A DNA stretch of 64,000 bases from Fodinicurvata sediminis DSM 21159 (GCF_000420625.1 NZ_ATVH01000013.1:124001-188000), one strand, 5' to 3'. Numbered from the stretch's first letter, positions 43,819 through 54,459 are shown. Translations and numbers: made by a program. The notes: generated by a model not told the origin, from the letters alone.

Positions 43819-45354
43819 ATGGAATCGACGACCCTCCATCGTACGGAACTGCTTCAGGTGGCCGATGCTGTTGCCCGGGAAAAGGGCATCGAGGCCGATG
43901 AAGTGCTGCAGGCCATGGAGCAGGCCATTCAGAAGGCCGGGCGCGCCAAGTATGGCCAGGAGCACGACATCCGTGCCGAGATCGACCGCAAGTCAGGCGA
44001 GGTCAAGCTGCGCCGCTGTCACACAGTCGCCGATCCCGTCGAGAACGAGTTCACCGAGATCGACCTTGAGGAGGCCCGCGCCCGCGAGCCGGAAGCTCAA
44101 CTCGGCGATGTACTCAGCGAGGAACTGCCGCCCATCGACATGGGGCGCATTGCCGCCCAGACCGCCAAGCAGGTGATCGTGCAGCGCGTCCGGGATGCGG
44201 AGCGTGCGCGCCAGTACGAGGAATACAAGAACCGCGTCGGCGAAATCGTCCACGGCATCGTCAAGCGCAACGAATTCGGCAACGTCACGGTCGATCTGGG
44301 CCGCGCCGAATCGATGCTGCGGCGTGACGAGACCCTGCCCCGCGAATCCCTGCGCAACGGCGACCGCGTGCGCGCCTATATCTATGACGTGCGCGAGGAA
44401 CAGCGCGGGCCGCAGATCTTCCTGTCGCGCACCCATCCGCAGTTCATGGCCAAGCTGTTCACACAGGAAGTGCCCGAGATCTACGACGGCATCATCGAAA
44501 TCAAGTCGGTGGCACGTGATCCCGGCAGCCGCGCAAAGATCGCCGTGATCAGTCATGACACTTCCATCGACCCGGTGGGCGCCTGCGTCGGCATGCGCGG
44601 CAGCCGTGTCCAGGCCGTGGTGGGCGAGCTGCAGGGCGAGAAGATCGACATCATTCCCTGGTCACCCGACCCGGCAACCTTCGTGGTGAACGCCCTGGCG
44701 CCGGCCGAGGTCAGCAAGGTCGTGCTCGACGAGGAGCAGGGCCGCATCGAAGTCGTGGTTCCCGACGACCAGCTGTCTCTGGCCATCGGACGGCGCGGCC
44801 AGAATGTCCGCCTGGCCACCCAGCTGACCGGCTGGGATATCGACATCATGACCGAGGAAGAGGAAAGCCAGCGCCGCCAGGAAGAGTTCCACCAGCGTTC
44901 CCAGGGCTTCATCGATGCCCTCGACGTGGACGAGGTGATTGCCCATCTTCTGGTGGCAGAAGGCTTCACATCGGTCGACCAGGTGGCCTATGTGCCCATC
45001 GAGGAATTGACCGAGATAGAAGGCTTTGACGAAGAGGTCGCCGAAGAGTTGCGTCAGCGCGCGCAGACGGCTCTGAACGAGCAGGAGCGCAGCTACGAAG
45101 AGGCCCGCAAGGCCGCTGGTGTCAGCGACGACATCGTGAACATCGAGGGCATGACTCCGGCCATGGCGGCCCGCCTCGGTGAGGCGGAGATCCGGACGCT
45201 GGACGACCTGGGCGACCTGGCCGGCGATGAATTGATCGAACTTTTGGGCGACCTGGCCCCGGACGAGGAGACCGCGAACGCTATCATCATGGCGGCCCGC
45301 GCCCACTGGTTCGAGGATGAGGCCGGCACAGAGGAAACGGTGAAAGAGGAGTAA
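43819..45354 (+). CDS. nusA: Transcription termination/antitermination factor NusA
   Basis: About 511 residues. N-terminal RNA-polymerase-binding region (about 1-130), S1 domain (about 135-200; [20 protein letters not shown]), KH1 and KH2 ([37 protein letters not shown]) and acidic C-terminal repeats with helix-hairpin-helix motifs ([20 protein letters not shown]). NusA governs pausing, termination and antitermination. ATG 43819 is used; a TTG at 43810 overlaps the rimP stop. It is the second gene of the operon, as usual. Confidence 0.95.
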   Translation: MESTTLHRTELLQVADAVAREKGIEADEVLQAMEQAIQKAGRAKYGQEHDIRAEIDRKSGEVKLRRCHTVADPVENEFTEIDLEEARAREPEAQLGDVLSEELPPIDMGRIAAQTAKQVIVQRVRDAERARQYEEYKNRVGEIVHGIVKRNEFGNVTVDLGRAESMLRRDETLPRESLRNGDRVRAYIYDVREEQRGPQIFLSRTHPQFMAKLFTQEVPEIYDGIIEIKSVARDPGSRAKIAVISHDTSIDPVGACVGMRGSRVQAVVGELQGEKIDIIPWSPDPATFVVNALAPAEVSKVVLDEEQGRIEVVVPDDQLSLAIGRRGQNVRLATQLTGWDIDIMTEEEESQRRQEEFHQRSQGFIDALDVDEVIAHLLVAEGFTSVDQVAYVPIEELTEIEGFDEEVAEELRQRAQTALNEQERSYEEARKAAGVSDDIVNIEGMTPAMAARLGEAEIRTLDDLGDLAGDELIELLGDLAPDEETANAIIMAARAHWFEDEAGTEETVKEE

Positions 45355-45364
45355 GCCTGACGGC

Positions 45365-46024
45365 ATGATGGCGGCGGAAGAAATCGCGCAGACCGATAGG
45401 GACGGCGAAAGTCCGGCAGGCCCGCAACGGCGCTGTCTGGCCAGCGGTGCCGTGCGTCCGCGTGAAACTCTGCTGCGTTTTGTTGTGGGGCCGGACCAGA
45501 CTGTGGTCCCCGACATAGCCAATCGGCTGCCCGGTCGCGGACTTTGGTTGACGCCAGAGCGCCGGATGGTGGAAAAGGCCATGGCGCGCAAGCTGTTTGC
45601 CCGGGGTGCAAAGCAGGCGGTGACCGTGCCCGGGGATCTGGCCGATCGCGTCGACCACCTGTTGCAGCAAAGCTGCCTTCGGCTGCTTGGCTTGGCACGC
45701 AGGGCTGGCGAAACGGCGGCCGGTTATGACAAGGTGCACGGGCTCCTGAAAAAGGGCGACGCCGCCTTGTTGCTGCAGGCCTCGGATGGATCCCGAGCGC
45801 CGCGCACCCGGCTGGCAACCCTTGGCGTCGGACAGACGCCGGGACTTGAGGTAATCGAGCTTTTCACGGCCGACGAGCTGGGAGAGGCTCTGGGACAGTC
45901 TCCACGGGTTCACGTGGCGGTTCTCCCCGGCGGTCTGGCCGAACGGCTGCGGCGCGAGGCGGCGCGGCTGAAAGCATATAATGCGGACGAATCCCGGCCG
46001 CAACGAGGACAAGCGAGCGTTTGA
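45365..46024 (+). CDS. YlxR-like RNA-binding protein fused to an L7Ae-type domain
   Basis: A 219-residue protein. The N-terminal DUF448/YlxR domain has [20 protein letters not shown] and [20 protein letters not shown]. From about residue 100 a second domain, [20 protein letters not shown], resembles the L7Ae/L30e-like RNA-binding fold seen in alphaproteobacterial versions of this gene. The protein sits between nusA and infB as in most bacteria and is thought to bind RNA or modulate transcription or RNase P. It ends 4 bp before infB. Confidence 0.88.
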   Translation: MMAAEEIAQTDRDGESPAGPQRRCLASGAVRPRETLLRFVVGPDQTVVPDIANRLPGRGLWLTPERRMVEKAMARKLFARGAKQAVTVPGDLADRVDHLLQQSCLRLLGLARRAGETAAGYDKVHGLLKKGDAALLLQASDGSRAPRTRLATLGVGQTPGLEVIELFTADELGEALGQSPRVHVAVLPGGLAERLRREAARLKAYNADESRPQRGQASV

Positions 46025-46028
46025 GAAG

Positions 46029-48650
46029 ATGACGACTACGGACGAAAAGACGGACGGCAAGAAGCCGCTGACGCTGAACAAGAACAAGAAGCTCGAGCTC
46101 AAGAAGAAGATCGAGACCGGGCAGGTGCGTCAGAGCTTCAGCCACGGACGCAGCAAGACGGTTCAGGTCGAAGTCAAGCGCAAGCGTGCCTATCGCCCCG
46201 AAGACAGCACCGCTGAAGTCGCCTCCCAGCAGGCGGCCGAGAAGCAGCGCAAGGAAGCGGCTGCCCTGCAGGAGCAGGCGGCAGAGGTCGAGAACGACCA
46301 CAATCTGACGCGCGCCGAACGCGATGCACGCCTGCGCGCCATCGAGAAGGCACGCGAAGAAGCCGAGCGCCGGGCCCGCGAAGAGGAAGAGGCCCGCAAG
46401 CGCGCCGCCGAAGAGGAAGCCCGCCGTCAGGCCGAAGAGGAAGAGGCCCGCAAGCGCGCCGAGGAGGAAGAGGCCAACCGCCAGGCTGAAGCCGAGAGCC
46501 AGGACGAGACAGACGGCCAGGAGACAGCGGAACCGGCCGAAGGCGAAGCCGATGAGTCGGCCCAGGCAAGCGAAGCTGACCAGGCCAGTGCACAGGAGGC
46601 TGCCGAACCCGCAGCTGCACCGCCTGCCGAGGACAAGCCTGCCGCACGCAAGCCGGCACAGCGCGAAGGCGAGGACAGTGAGGCGCGCAACAAGAAGCGC
46701 AGCGCAGCCAAGCCCGCCCCCTCACGCGGCAAGGGCGAACAGCGCCGCCGCCAGGGCAAGCTGACAATTACCCGTGCTCTTGACGAGGACGAGGAGGAAG
46801 AGCGCCAGCGTTCCCTCGCCGCGGTGCGCCGCAGGCGGGAAAAGGAGAAGGAGCGCTCGCGCGAACAACTGCAACAAGGTTCCAAGATCATTCGAGACGT
46901 TGTCATACCCGAGGCCATCACCGTCCAGGAGCTGGCCAACCGCATGGCCGAGCGCGGCGGTGAAGTGGTGAAAACCCTCATGAAACTGGGGGTCATGGCC
47001 ACCATCAACCAGACCATTGATGCCGACACGGCGGAACTCGTGGTTACTGAATTCGGACACCAGGCCCAGCGTGTCTCGGACGAGGACATCGAACTCGGCC
47101 TTGCCGGCGGACCCGATCCCGAAGAGGCGCTGCAGCCCCGCTCGCCCGTGGTGACGGTCATGGGCCATGTGGACCATGGCAAGACCTCGCTGCTGGACGC
47201 CCTGCGCTCCACGGACATCGTGGCGCACGAGGCCGGCGGCATCACGCAGCATATCGGCGCCTATCAGATCGTCGTCGAGGGTGGCAGCAAGATCACCTTC
47301 ATCGACACACCGGGCCACGCAGCCTTCACGGAGATGCGCGCGCGCGGCGCGAATGTCACCGACCTGGTGATCCTGGTGGTGGCCGCCGATGATGGCATCA
47401 AGGACCAGACCGTCGAGGCCATCAACCATGCCAAGGCGGCCGGGGTTCCCATCGTTGTCGCCATCAACAAGTGCGACAAGCCCGAAGCCGATCCCGAGCG
47501 CGTGAAGACCGAACTGCTGCAGTACGAACTGGTCCCCGAGGACATGGGCGGCGACATCATCTGCGTGGAGGTCTCGGCCATAAGCCGCGATGGCATCAAC
47601 GATCTGGTGGAATCGCTCCTGCTGCAGTCCGAACTCCTTGAGCTCAAGGCCAACCCCGACCGCAGCGCCAGCGGCGTGGTGGTGGAAGCGCGCCTGGAAC
47701 AGGGCCGCGGTTCGGTGGCAACCGTCCTGATCCAGCGCGGCACGCTGCGGGTGGGCGACATTTTCGTCACCGGCAGTGAATCCGGACGCGTGCGCGCGCT
47801 CTTGAACGATCGCGGCGAGAAGGTTGAGCAGGCCGGTCCCTCCGAGCCCGTCGAGGTGCTGGGCCTGAACGGCACGCCGGAAGCCGGCGATGACTTCGTG
47901 GTGGTCGAGGACGATGCCCGCGCACGTGAAGTGGCCGATTTCCGCGGCGAGAAGAAGCGCATGACCCAGTTGGCCAGCGCCACTTCGGGCCGCGGATCGC
48001 TGGAACAGATGATGGACCGCATCAAGGAGGGCGAAGCCCAGACCATGCCGATCGTCATCAAGTCCGACGTGCATGGCTCGCTGGAAGCCATAACTTCGGC
48101 CCTCGAGAAGCTCGCCACCGACGAGGTGAAGGTCCAGATCCTTCATGCCGGCGTCGGCGGGATCAACGAGTCCGATGTCACCCTGGCGCGTGCTTCAGGC
48201 GCTCCGATCATCGCCTTCAACGTGCGTGCCAACGCCCAGGCCCGTGAACTGGCGCGCCGCGACGGCGTGGAGATTCGCTACTATTCGATCATCTACAACG
48301 TCATCGATGACGTGAAGGCATTGCTCTCCGGCATGCTTTCGCCCGAACAGCGGGAAACCTTCCTGGGCTATGCGGAAATCCGCGAAGTCTTCAACATCAC
48401 CCGCGTCGGCAAGGTCGCCGGTTGCATGATCACGGAAGGCCAGGTCAAGCGTGGCGCCAAGGTGCGCCTGCTGCGCGACAATGTGGTGATCCACGACGGC
48501 ACGCTGAAAACCCTGAAGCGCTTCAAGGATGAAGTGAAGGAAGTGCAGCAGGGTTACGAGTGCGGCATGGCCTTCGAGAACTACAACGACATCCAGGTCG
48601 GCGACCAGATCGAGTGTTACGAAATTCGGGAGATCGCGCGCAGCCTGTAA
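46029..48650 (+). CDS. infB: Translation initiation factor IF-2
   Basis: About 873 residues. The N-terminal third is a charged low-complexity region (about 60-270) with repeated EEEARKRA units and an Ala/Glu/Pro-rich stretch, probably extended or coiled-coil. An IF2_N-like domain lies at about 295-345 ([20 protein letters not shown]). The GTPase is [40 protein letters not shown] and [11 protein letters not shown]. Domains II-IV follow to the C-terminus. It places fMet-tRNA on the 30S subunit. ATG 46029 is chosen, but 45981 is open in frame inside the preceding gene. Confidence 0.96.
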   Translation: MTTTDEKTDGKKPLTLNKNKKLELKKKIETGQVRQSFSHGRSKTVQVEVKRKRAYRPEDSTAEVASQQAAEKQRKEAAALQEQAAEVENDHNLTRAERDARLRAIEKAREEAERRAREEEEARKRAAEEEARRQAEEEEARKRAEEEEANRQAEAESQDETDGQETAEPAEGEADESAQASEADQASAQEAAEPAAAPPAEDKPAARKPAQREGEDSEARNKKRSAAKPAPSRGKGEQRRRQGKLTITRALDEDEEEERQRSLAAVRRRREKEKERSREQLQQGSKIIRDVVIPEAITVQELANRMAERGGEVVKTLMKLGVMATINQTIDADTAELVVTEFGHQAQRVSDEDIELGLAGGPDPEEALQPRSPVVTVMGHVDHGKTSLLDALRSTDIVAHEAGGITQHIGAYQIVVEGGSKITFIDTPGHAAFTEMRARGANVTDLVILVVAADDGIKDQTVEAINHAKAAGVPIVVAINKCDKPEADPERVKTELLQYELVPEDMGGDIICVEVSAISRDGINDLVESLLLQSELLELKANPDRSASGVVVEARLEQGRGSVATVLIQRGTLRVGDIFVTGSESGRVRALLNDRGEKVEQAGPSEPVEVLGLNGTPEAGDDFVVVEDDARAREVADFRGEKKRMTQLASATSGRGSLEQMMDRIKEGEAQTMPIVIKSDVHGSLEAITSALEKLATDEVKVQILHAGVGGINESDVTLARASGAPIIAFNVRANAQARELARRDGVEIRYYSIIYNVIDDVKALLSGMLSPEQRETFLGYAEIREVFNITRVGKVAGCMITEGQVKRGAKVRLLRDNVVIHDGTLKTLKRFKDEVKEVQQGYECGMAFENYNDIQVGDQIECYEIREIARSL
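46380..46460 (+). repeat. 27-bp direct repeat inside infB
   Basis: The 27-mer starting gaagaggaagaggcccgc occurs at 46380-46406 and 46434-46460 with the starts 54 bp apart. It encodes the same EEEEARKRA unit twice within the charged N-terminal extension of IF-2, and is a site where the repeat number could change by slippage. Confidence 0.75.
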
Positions 48651-48690
48651 TCACAGGCTGCGCCAGGACCTTCGGCAAGGCAGCGAGATC

Positions 48691-49131
48691 ATGACACGCT
48701 CATCGGGAAAACCACCCACGCAGCGCCAGTTGCGAGTGGGCGAGCAGCTGCGCCATCAGCTGTCGACCATCGTCAACGCCGGACACGCACGCGACCCGGA
48801 CCTTCAAGGGGTGAATGTCACCGTTTCCGAAGTCCGTGTCAGCCCCGACCTGAAGAACGCAACAGCCTTCGTCCTGCCGCTCGGCGGCCAGGAAGTCGAT
48901 CCCGTGGTCGCGGCCCTGAACCGTGCTTCGGCCTTCTTCCGCAAGGAACTGGGGGCTCAGAGCGACCTGCGCTATACACCACGACTGAGTTTCCAGATGG
49001 ATTCCTCCTTCGACGAAGCCCAGCGTGTCGAGGAACTGCTGCGCCGTGAGCGTGTGCGCCGCGATCTCGATGACTCGGAGACCGCCCGGGCAGACAACCA
49101 CGAAACGGATGAAGATGGCACGACGTCGTAA
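48691..49131 (+). CDS. rbfA: Ribosome-binding factor A
   Basis: A 146-residue protein. The RbfA KH-like fold is recognised by QLRVGEQLRHQLSTIVNAGH, VTVSEVRVSPDLKNATAFVL and LRYTPRLSFQMDSSFDEAQR. It assists maturation of the 16S rRNA 5' end and helps cold adaptation. The C-terminus is acidic and rich in Asp/Glu/Thr. The truB start lies inside its last 17 bp. Confidence 0.94.
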   Translation: MTRSSGKPPTQRQLRVGEQLRHQLSTIVNAGHARDPDLQGVNVTVSEVRVSPDLKNATAFVLPLGGQEVDPVVAALNRASAFFRKELGAQSDLRYTPRLSFQMDSSFDEAQRVEELLRRERVRRDLDDSETARADNHETDEDGTTS

Positions 49132-50041
49132 GGGGCAGGCCATCAATGGCTGGGTGGTCATCGACAAGCCGTCGGGCATCACCTCCACGGACGTGGTCAA
49201 CCGCGTGCGCCGTCACCTGGATGCCCGCAAGGCCGGTCACGGCGGCACCCTTGACCCTCTGGCCACGGGTATCCTGCCACTTGCCCTGGGCGAAGCCACC
49301 AAGACCGTTTCCTACGTCATGGACGGTGACAAGACCTACCGCTTTTCGCTGCGCTGGGGCGAAGTCACAGATACCGACGATGCCGAAGGCGAGGTGATCG
49401 CGCGCAGCGACCTGCGGCCATCGCAGACACAGATCCGCGACGTCCTGGGCAACTTTCATGGCTGGATCGACCAGGTACCGCCGGCTTTTTCAGCCATCAA
49501 GGTGGACGGCCAGCGCGCCTATGACCTGGCACGCGACGGTGAGGAGGTCGCCCTGAGCGCACGCCCCGTCTATGTGGACTCGATCGAGCTGGTGGATTTG
49601 CCCGATCCCGATACGGCCGTCTTCGAAGTCGCCTGCGGCAAGGGCACCTACATGCGCTCCCTGGCACGCGACCTTGGCGAGGCCCTTGGGACGTGCGCCC
49701 ACATCTCCGTGCTCCGGCGCCTCTCGGTGGGCGCCTTTGACGAAAGCCATGCAATTTCGCTGGACAGCCTGGAGCAGCTGGAGCATGTTGCGGCCTGCGA
49801 GCAGGCCCTGCTTCCTGTCGAGACGGCGCTGGACGACATCCCGGCGTTAGCCTTGACGGAGACCGAGGCGAAAAGAATGCGCAGCGGCCAGGCGGTATCC
49901 GTTCTGGCGCGTTCGCATCTACAGCGGCTCCAGGATCTCGAACCCGGCGACACGGTCTGTGCCATGACAGATGGCAGGCTTGTGGCCATTGCCCGTTTCG
50001 AGGCTGGAGAGCTGCGTCCGGTCCGCGTGATCAACCCTTGA
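49115..50041 (+). CDS. truB: tRNA pseudouridine(55) synthase
   Basis: About 308 residues. Catalytic Asp lies in GHGGTLDPLATGILPLALGEATK, preceded by GWVVIDKPSGITSTDVVNRV, and the second half has AFSAIKVDGQRAYDLAR and CGKGTYMRSLARDLGEALG, then a PUA-like C-terminal region. It makes pseudouridine 55 in the T-loop of tRNAs. The start at 49115 overlaps rbfA by 17 bp and codes MARRRKGQ; the open frame upstream to 49025 is within rbfA. Confidence 0.95.
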   Translation: MARRRKGQAINGWVVIDKPSGITSTDVVNRVRRHLDARKAGHGGTLDPLATGILPLALGEATKTVSYVMDGDKTYRFSLRWGEVTDTDDAEGEVIARSDLRPSQTQIRDVLGNFHGWIDQVPPAFSAIKVDGQRAYDLARDGEEVALSARPVYVDSIELVDLPDPDTAVFEVACGKGTYMRSLARDLGEALGTCAHISVLRRLSVGAFDESHAISLDSLEQLEHVAACEQALLPVETALDDIPALALTETEAKRMRSGQAVSVLARSHLQRLQDLEPGDTVCAMTDGRLVAIARFEAGELRPVRVINP

Positions 50042-50059
50042 AGACGGAAAGGACTGACG

Positions 50060-50329
50060 ATGTCGATTACGCCCGAGCGCAAACAGGAAATCATCCAGGA
50101 ATTCGGTTCCAAGGAAGGCGACACTGGCTCCACTGAAGTGCAGATCGCCATTCTGACGGAACGTATCTCGAACCTGACCGAACACATGCAGAGCCACAAG
50201 CAGGACTACCACTCCCGCCGCGGCCTGCTGGTCATGGTCGGACAGCGGCGGCGCCTGCTTGACTATCTCAAGCGGAAGGACAAGAGCCGTTACGAGACCC
50301 TGATCAAACGCGTCGGCATCCGCCGCTAG
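50060..50329 (+). CDS. rpsO: 30S ribosomal protein S15
   Basis: The 89-residue length is standard for S15. [40 protein letters not shown] and [20 protein letters not shown] are all canonical. S15 binds the 16S rRNA central domain early in 30S assembly and in many bacteria regulates its own messenger. AAAGGA lies 7 nt before the ATG. It is followed by the pnp leader, the order seen in most Proteobacteria. Confidence 0.97.
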   Translation: MSITPERKQEIIQEFGSKEGDTGSTEVQIAILTERISNLTEHMQSHKQDYHSRRGLLVMVGQRRRLLDYLKRKDKSRYETLIKRVGIRR

Positions 50330-50421
50330 GTCATAGGTATAATGACCGGTCTACACAGAACCCTGACTTCCCTTGACGGAGGTGGGCTGTGTCTGACAAT
50401 CATCAGCAAGAAATCTATCTT

Positions 50422-50510
50422 GAGGCGGGTGGCCGGTCGGCACACCCGCCTCGTGTGCAACCGGGCCGTCGCAAGCCGCGCTCCTGCCTTGAAGGCAGGC
50501 TGCGCGGCTT
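50422..50510 (+). promoter_or_regulatory. Two strong hairpins in the pnp leader
   Basis: The 232-bp gap between rpsO and pnp folds strongly. A perfect 10-bp stem (gaggcgggtg 50422-50431, cacccgcctc 50443-50452) is followed by a long hairpin: aagccgcgc (50473-50481) with gcgcggctt (50502-50510), continued by cctgcc/ggcagg (50483-50488, 50494-50499). In E. coli the rpsO-pnp leader hairpin is cut by RNase III and lets PNPase repress itself; these hairpins are placed to play that role. A short inverted repeat ggtcat/atgacc (50329-50347) lies just after rpsO. Confidence 0.65.
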
Positions 50511-50561
50511 TCGCGGGTCCGGTGTTCATTTCACAGCCGGCCAGGACACAAAGGACACAAC

Positions 50562-52682
50562 ATGTTTAACGTCACCCGCAAGGAACTCGACTGGGGCGGG
50601 CGCAAGCTCGTGCTCGAAACCGGTCGCATGGCGCGCCAGGCCGACGGCGCCGTTCTCGCAACCTATGGCGAAACCGTGGTGCTCTGCACCGCCGTCGGTT
50701 CCCGTCAGCCCAAGCCCGGCATCGATTTCTTTCCCCTGACGGTCAACTACCAGGAGAAGACCTTCGCCGCCGGCAAGATCCCGGGCGGCTTCTTCAAACG
50801 CGAAGGCCGGCCGACGGAAAAGGAAACACTGACTTCGCGCCTGATCGACCGGCCGATCCGCCCGCTGTTCCACAAGAATTTCCGCAACGAGACCCAGGTC
50901 ATCTGTACGGTGCTCAGCCACGACCTGGAGAACGACCCGGACATTGTCGCCATGGTCGGCGCCTCTGCAGCCCTGACGCTGTCCGGCCTGCCCTTCATGG
51001 GGCCGATCGGCGCGGCCCGCGTCGGACACATCAACGGCGAATACGTGCTCAATCCGCGCATGGACGAGATGCCGAACTCCAAGCTGGACCTGGCTGTGGC
51101 CGGGACCCAGGAGGGCGTGCTGATGGTCGAGTCCGAGGCCAGTGAACTCAGTGAAGAAATCATGCTGGGTGCGGTCAACTTCGGCCATGACCAGATGCAG
51201 CCGGTGATCGACACCATCATCGCGCTGGCCGAGGAAGCCGCCAAGGAACCCCGCGATGTGCCCGAGGATCCGGAAATCAAGGGCCAGCTCTACAGCGACC
51301 TGCAAAAGGAATTCGGCGACCGCCTTGCCACGGCCTATGGTATCGCCGACAAGGTCGAACGCCAGGCCGCGGTGGACGAAGTTCGCACCGCAGCCGAGGA
51401 GTCCCTCGGCGAGGACGAAGAGAAGCTTGCCCTCTTCGGCGGCCTCTTCAAGCAGCTGGAAAGCGACATCGTGCGCGGCCAGATCCTCAAGACAGGCCAG
51501 CGCATTGACGGTCGCGACACCCGTACGGTCCGTCCCATTGTCGGCGAGACCGGCATCCTGCCGCGCGCGCACGGCTCAGCGCTCTTTACCCGCGGTGAGA
51601 CGCAGGCCCTGGTGGCGGCAACACTGGGCACCGGTCAGGACGAGCAGATCGTCGATTCGCTGGAAGGCGAGTTCCGCCAGCACTTCATGCTGCACTACAA
51701 CTTCCCGCCCTATTCCGTGGGCGAGGCCGGCCGCGTCGGCACACCCGGCCGGCGCGAGATCGGCCACGGCAAGCTTGCCTGGCGCGCTCTGAACCCGGTC
51801 CTGCCGTCCAAGGAGGACTTCCCCTACACGATTCGCCTGGTCTCCGAGATCACGGAATCCAACGGGTCCTCCTCCATGGCCACGGTCTGTGGCTCCTCCC
51901 TGGCCATGATGGACGCCGGCGTGCCGCTGCCGCGGGCCGTGGCCGGCATTGCCATGGGCCTGATCAAGGAAGGCGACGACTATGCCGTCATCTCGGACAT
52001 CCTGGGCGACGAGGACCACCTGGGTGACATGGACTTCAAGGTGGCCGGCACGGAAGAGGGGGTGACCTCTCTGCAGATGGATATCAAGATCACCTCCATC
52101 ACCCGCGAGATCATGCAGATTGCCCTGGACCAGGCCAAGGAAGGGCGCCAGCACATCCTTGGCGAAATGTCCAAAGCGATCGGCGCAGCCCGCGAGGGCG
52201 TTTCCGGACATGCCCCGCGCATCACCTCGATCAGCGTGCCCAAGGACAAGATTCGTGACCTGATCGGGACCGGCGGCAAGGTGATCCGCGAAATCTGCGA
52301 GACGACCGGCGCCAAGATCGACATCGAGGATGACGGATCGGTCAAGGTCGCGGCCACCAGTGACAGCTCCATGAAGGAAGCCCTGGACTGGATCGAATCC
52401 ATCGTGGCCGAACCCGAGGTCGGCAAGATCTATGACGGCAAGGTCGTCAAGATCATGGACTTCGGCGCCTTCGTGAACTTCCTGGGACCGCGCGACGGGC
52501 TGGTCCATATCAGCCAGTTGGCCCAGGAGCGTGTCGGCAAGGTCGATGACGTCGTGAAGGAAGGCGATACGGTCAAGGTCAAGGTCATCGGCCTCGACGA
52601 CCGCGGCAAGGTCAAGCTCTCCATGAAGGTTGTCGACCAGGAAACCGGCGAAGACCTGCAGGAAGCGGAAGAAACCGCCTGA
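50562..52682 (+). CDS. pnp: Polyribonucleotide nucleotidyltransferase (PNPase)
   Basis: A 706-residue protein. First RNase PH domain (about 1-220; [20 protein letters not shown]), helical domain (about 230-315), second RNase PH domain (about 315-550; [20 protein letters not shown]), KH domain (about 560-610; [20 protein letters not shown]) and S1 domain (about 620-690; [20 protein letters not shown]). It degrades RNA from the 3' end with phosphate and is a degradosome subunit. It ends the conserved supercluster and is followed by a perfect terminator. Confidence 0.97.
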   Translation: MFNVTRKELDWGGRKLVLETGRMARQADGAVLATYGETVVLCTAVGSRQPKPGIDFFPLTVNYQEKTFAAGKIPGGFFKREGRPTEKETLTSRLIDRPIRPLFHKNFRNETQVICTVLSHDLENDPDIVAMVGASAALTLSGLPFMGPIGAARVGHINGEYVLNPRMDEMPNSKLDLAVAGTQEGVLMVESEASELSEEIMLGAVNFGHDQMQPVIDTIIALAEEAAKEPRDVPEDPEIKGQLYSDLQKEFGDRLATAYGIADKVERQAAVDEVRTAAEESLGEDEEKLALFGGLFKQLESDIVRGQILKTGQRIDGRDTRTVRPIVGETGILPRAHGSALFTRGETQALVAATLGTGQDEQIVDSLEGEFRQHFMLHYNFPPYSVGEAGRVGTPGRREIGHGKLAWRALNPVLPSKEDFPYTIRLVSEITESNGSSSMATVCGSSLAMMDAGVPLPRAVAGIAMGLIKEGDDYAVISDILGDEDHLGDMDFKVAGTEEGVTSLQMDIKITSITREIMQIALDQAKEGRQHILGEMSKAIGAAREGVSGHAPRITSISVPKDKIRDLIGTGGKVIREICETTGAKIDIEDDGSVKVAATSDSSMKEALDWIESIVAEPEVGKIYDGKVVKIMDFGAFVNFLGPRDGLVHISQLAQERVGKVDDVVKEGDTVKVKVIGLDDRGKVKLSMKVVDQETGEDLQEAEETA

Positions 52683-52708
52683 GCGGCAGCCTTCTGGCAA
52701 GAAGTTTC

Positions 52709-52740
52709 GGGCGCCGGCAGATGCTGCCGGCGCCCTTTTT
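52709..52740 (+). terminator. Perfect intrinsic terminator after pnp
   Basis: A perfect 12-bp stem (gggcgccggcag 52709-52720, ctgccggcgccc 52724-52735) with loop ATG is followed at once by five Ts, and two more after a C. It lies 27 bp after the pnp stop and is one of the clearest terminators in the window. Confidence 0.92.
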
Positions 52741-52830
52741 CTTTGTGCAACGCCTTTATCACGTCGCCTTTCCAGCCTATGTCATGCAGAAGCCCAGAGG
52801 GCAACACCAGCTGGCGAAGGGAGCATCAGC

Positions 52831-53247
52831 TTGAGCAACGAGGACGCCTACAACGATCCGGGATTCCGCGCCGCCAATCATCTGATCGGGCGTCAGGACA
52901 GCGCGGACTGGGAGCTCGACCTGCGTGGACTCGACCTGGCACATGCCTGTGCTTCGATCGACCGCATGGTCGAGCGAAACCGTTTCGGAGAGGCCAAGTC
53001 CGTGACCATCCGGTTGGACCCGGCCACACCGGAAAGCGGGGAAACGCTCTTCCTGCCCATAGGCCGTTACCTACTGGAACTCATGCGCCGGGAACTGGTC
53101 CTGCGCTTCAATCCCCTCTCCACCGACAAGGGCGCCGGTTTCCTTGTGGAACTGCCCGGCCGCAGTGAAGCGCAGCACCCTGAGCATGAAGACACCCCGG
53201 TAACGGAACCGACGGATCCCGACTCGCATGAACCCACCGGCGCCTGA
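52831..53247 (+). CDS. Small protein with Smr-like domain, unknown function
   Basis: A 138-residue protein with a probable TTG start (52831) preceded by AAGGGAG 8 nt upstream; the frame is open further upstream through the terminator, which argues for this start. Residues about 27-105 resemble a reduced Smr fold: ELDLRGLDLAHACASIDRMV, then TIRLDPATPESGETLFLPIG and a final strand GAGFLVELPG. The usual HGxG of active Smr nucleases is not evident, so nuclease activity is doubtful. The tail is acidic and Pro/Thr-rich. It may be cotranscribed with nothing, as a terminator precedes it and a convergent gene follows. Confidence 0.55.
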   Translation: MSNEDAYNDPGFRAANHLIGRQDSADWELDLRGLDLAHACASIDRMVERNRFGEAKSVTIRLDPATPESGETLFLPIGRYLLELMRRELVLRFNPLSTDKGAGFLVELPGRSEAQHPEHEDTPVTEPTDPDSHEPTGA

Positions 53248-53256
53248 CGCAGGCAT

Positions 53257-54207
53257 TTACCGCGTGCTGCAGGACGCGCCGCCCAGAACGCAGAAACGCG
53301 CACAATGGGGATGATTCAGCGAGACCTCACCGAGGGATTCGGCCAGGCTGGTACCCATGTCGTGACTCCCGTCATGGGGCAATAGCGTACAGGGGAGGAC
53401 CTTGGGACTCGGTTCGCCCTTGCGTTTGACCACCATGCGCGAGGAGGCGCACATGATCGAGTCCGGGGCCACACCCAGGATCGACCAGCACTCCGTCGTG
53501 ATCTCGGGGACATCGGCCGTCTCGTCCATCTCGGGGAAGAGCACCAGTTGGGCCGGATCGTCCGCATCCAGCGGCAGGTCCAGCTCTCGGAACAGGCGCG
53601 CGTAGCCGGCCCTGAGCGAGGCTTCGCCCTCGCCGGAAAGATCGCGGCCGGCAACGTCGATGGCAAAGCCCTGTTCCGCCAACCAGCAAATGCCTTCGAT
53701 AGCAGGGATCCAGCTGCGTGGACCACGCTCGGCTTCATGCACCTCTTGGCCATAGTGGTCCAGCGAGACACGCAGGATCAGTTTGCCCTCGGCCATTGGC
53801 TGCAGGGCCTTGAGCTCGTCCGCACGCTTCATCATGGGGCGCATGGCGTTGGTCAGCAGCAGCACGCGATAGCCGCGCTCCAGGCAAAGCCGCAGGATGT
53901 CGATGATATCCGGATTCATGAAAGGCTCGCCGCCGGTCAAGCCGATTTCGTTTGTTCCCAGATCCAGGGCTTCGATCTCGTCCAGATATGCAACCACCTC
54001 GTCCCGGGAGATATAGGCCAGGCTGTCATTGCGCGGGCTGGATTCGATGTAGCAATGCGTGCATGCCAGGTTGCAGAGCGTCCCCGTATTGAACCAAAGC
54101 GTATCCAGTCGCTTCAGGGCCACATGGGCGCGCTCCGCCCCATCGGCCGTGATTTCCGGGTCGCGGAACTTGAGTCTGCTCTGCGGTCGTTCTGTCAGCG
54201 TTGTCAT
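53257..54207 (-). CDS. Radical SAM protein with a C-terminal cysteine cluster
   Basis: A 316-residue protein. The start at ATG 54207 follows AAGG by 5 nt; the frame extends to 54342 without homology. The radical SAM cluster site is NTGTLCNLACTHCYIES (Cx3Cx2C), followed by GLTGGEPFMNPDIIDIL and the barrel strands. The C-terminus reads NHPHCARFCVLGGASCSTR, with three cysteines plus others upstream (VLPCTLLPHD, IMCASSR), which suggests an extra Fe-S cluster like that in SPASM or twitch-domain maturases. The family is not clear and no peptide substrate gene is recognisable beside it. It converges with the Smr-like gene. Confidence 0.8.
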   Translation of the reverse strand: MTTLTERPQSRLKFRDPEITADGAERAHVALKRLDTLWFNTGTLCNLACTHCYIESSPRNDSLAYISRDEVVAYLDEIEALDLGTNEIGLTGGEPFMNPDIIDILRLCLERGYRVLLLTNAMRPMMKRADELKALQPMAEGKLILRVSLDHYGQEVHEAERGPRSWIPAIEGICWLAEQGFAIDVAGRDLSGEGEASLRAGYARLFRELDLPLDADDPAQLVLFPEMDETADVPEITTECWSILGVAPDSIMCASSRMVVKRKGEPSPKVLPCTLLPHDGSHDMGTSLAESLGEVSLNHPHCARFCVLGGASCSTR

Positions 54208-54459
54208 CGTAGCCTTGTCACTCCTTGCGGCTGATTCACGAACCAACCTGCATGTCCGCCATCGCCGCGACAAGCGCCCAGCCCCCTTGTTCACGCAGGT
54301 TTGATCGCCCAACCCGGCTGGCCTGGCAGGCAGCCCTGTCATTTGCGAATAGCGGCCCTGTCCGCACGAGCCACGCGCAATCGTGGAAAGTCGTGGCGCA
54401 GTGCTGGTAAGAATGGAAACTCATGTGACCCGGACGATGCAACGGAACAAGGAACCTTG

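Noticed and set aside
50389-50739. 116-codon open frame across the pnp leader
   Set aside because: It covers the leader hairpins and the start of pnp in another frame; composition and structure fit RNA regulation better than coding.
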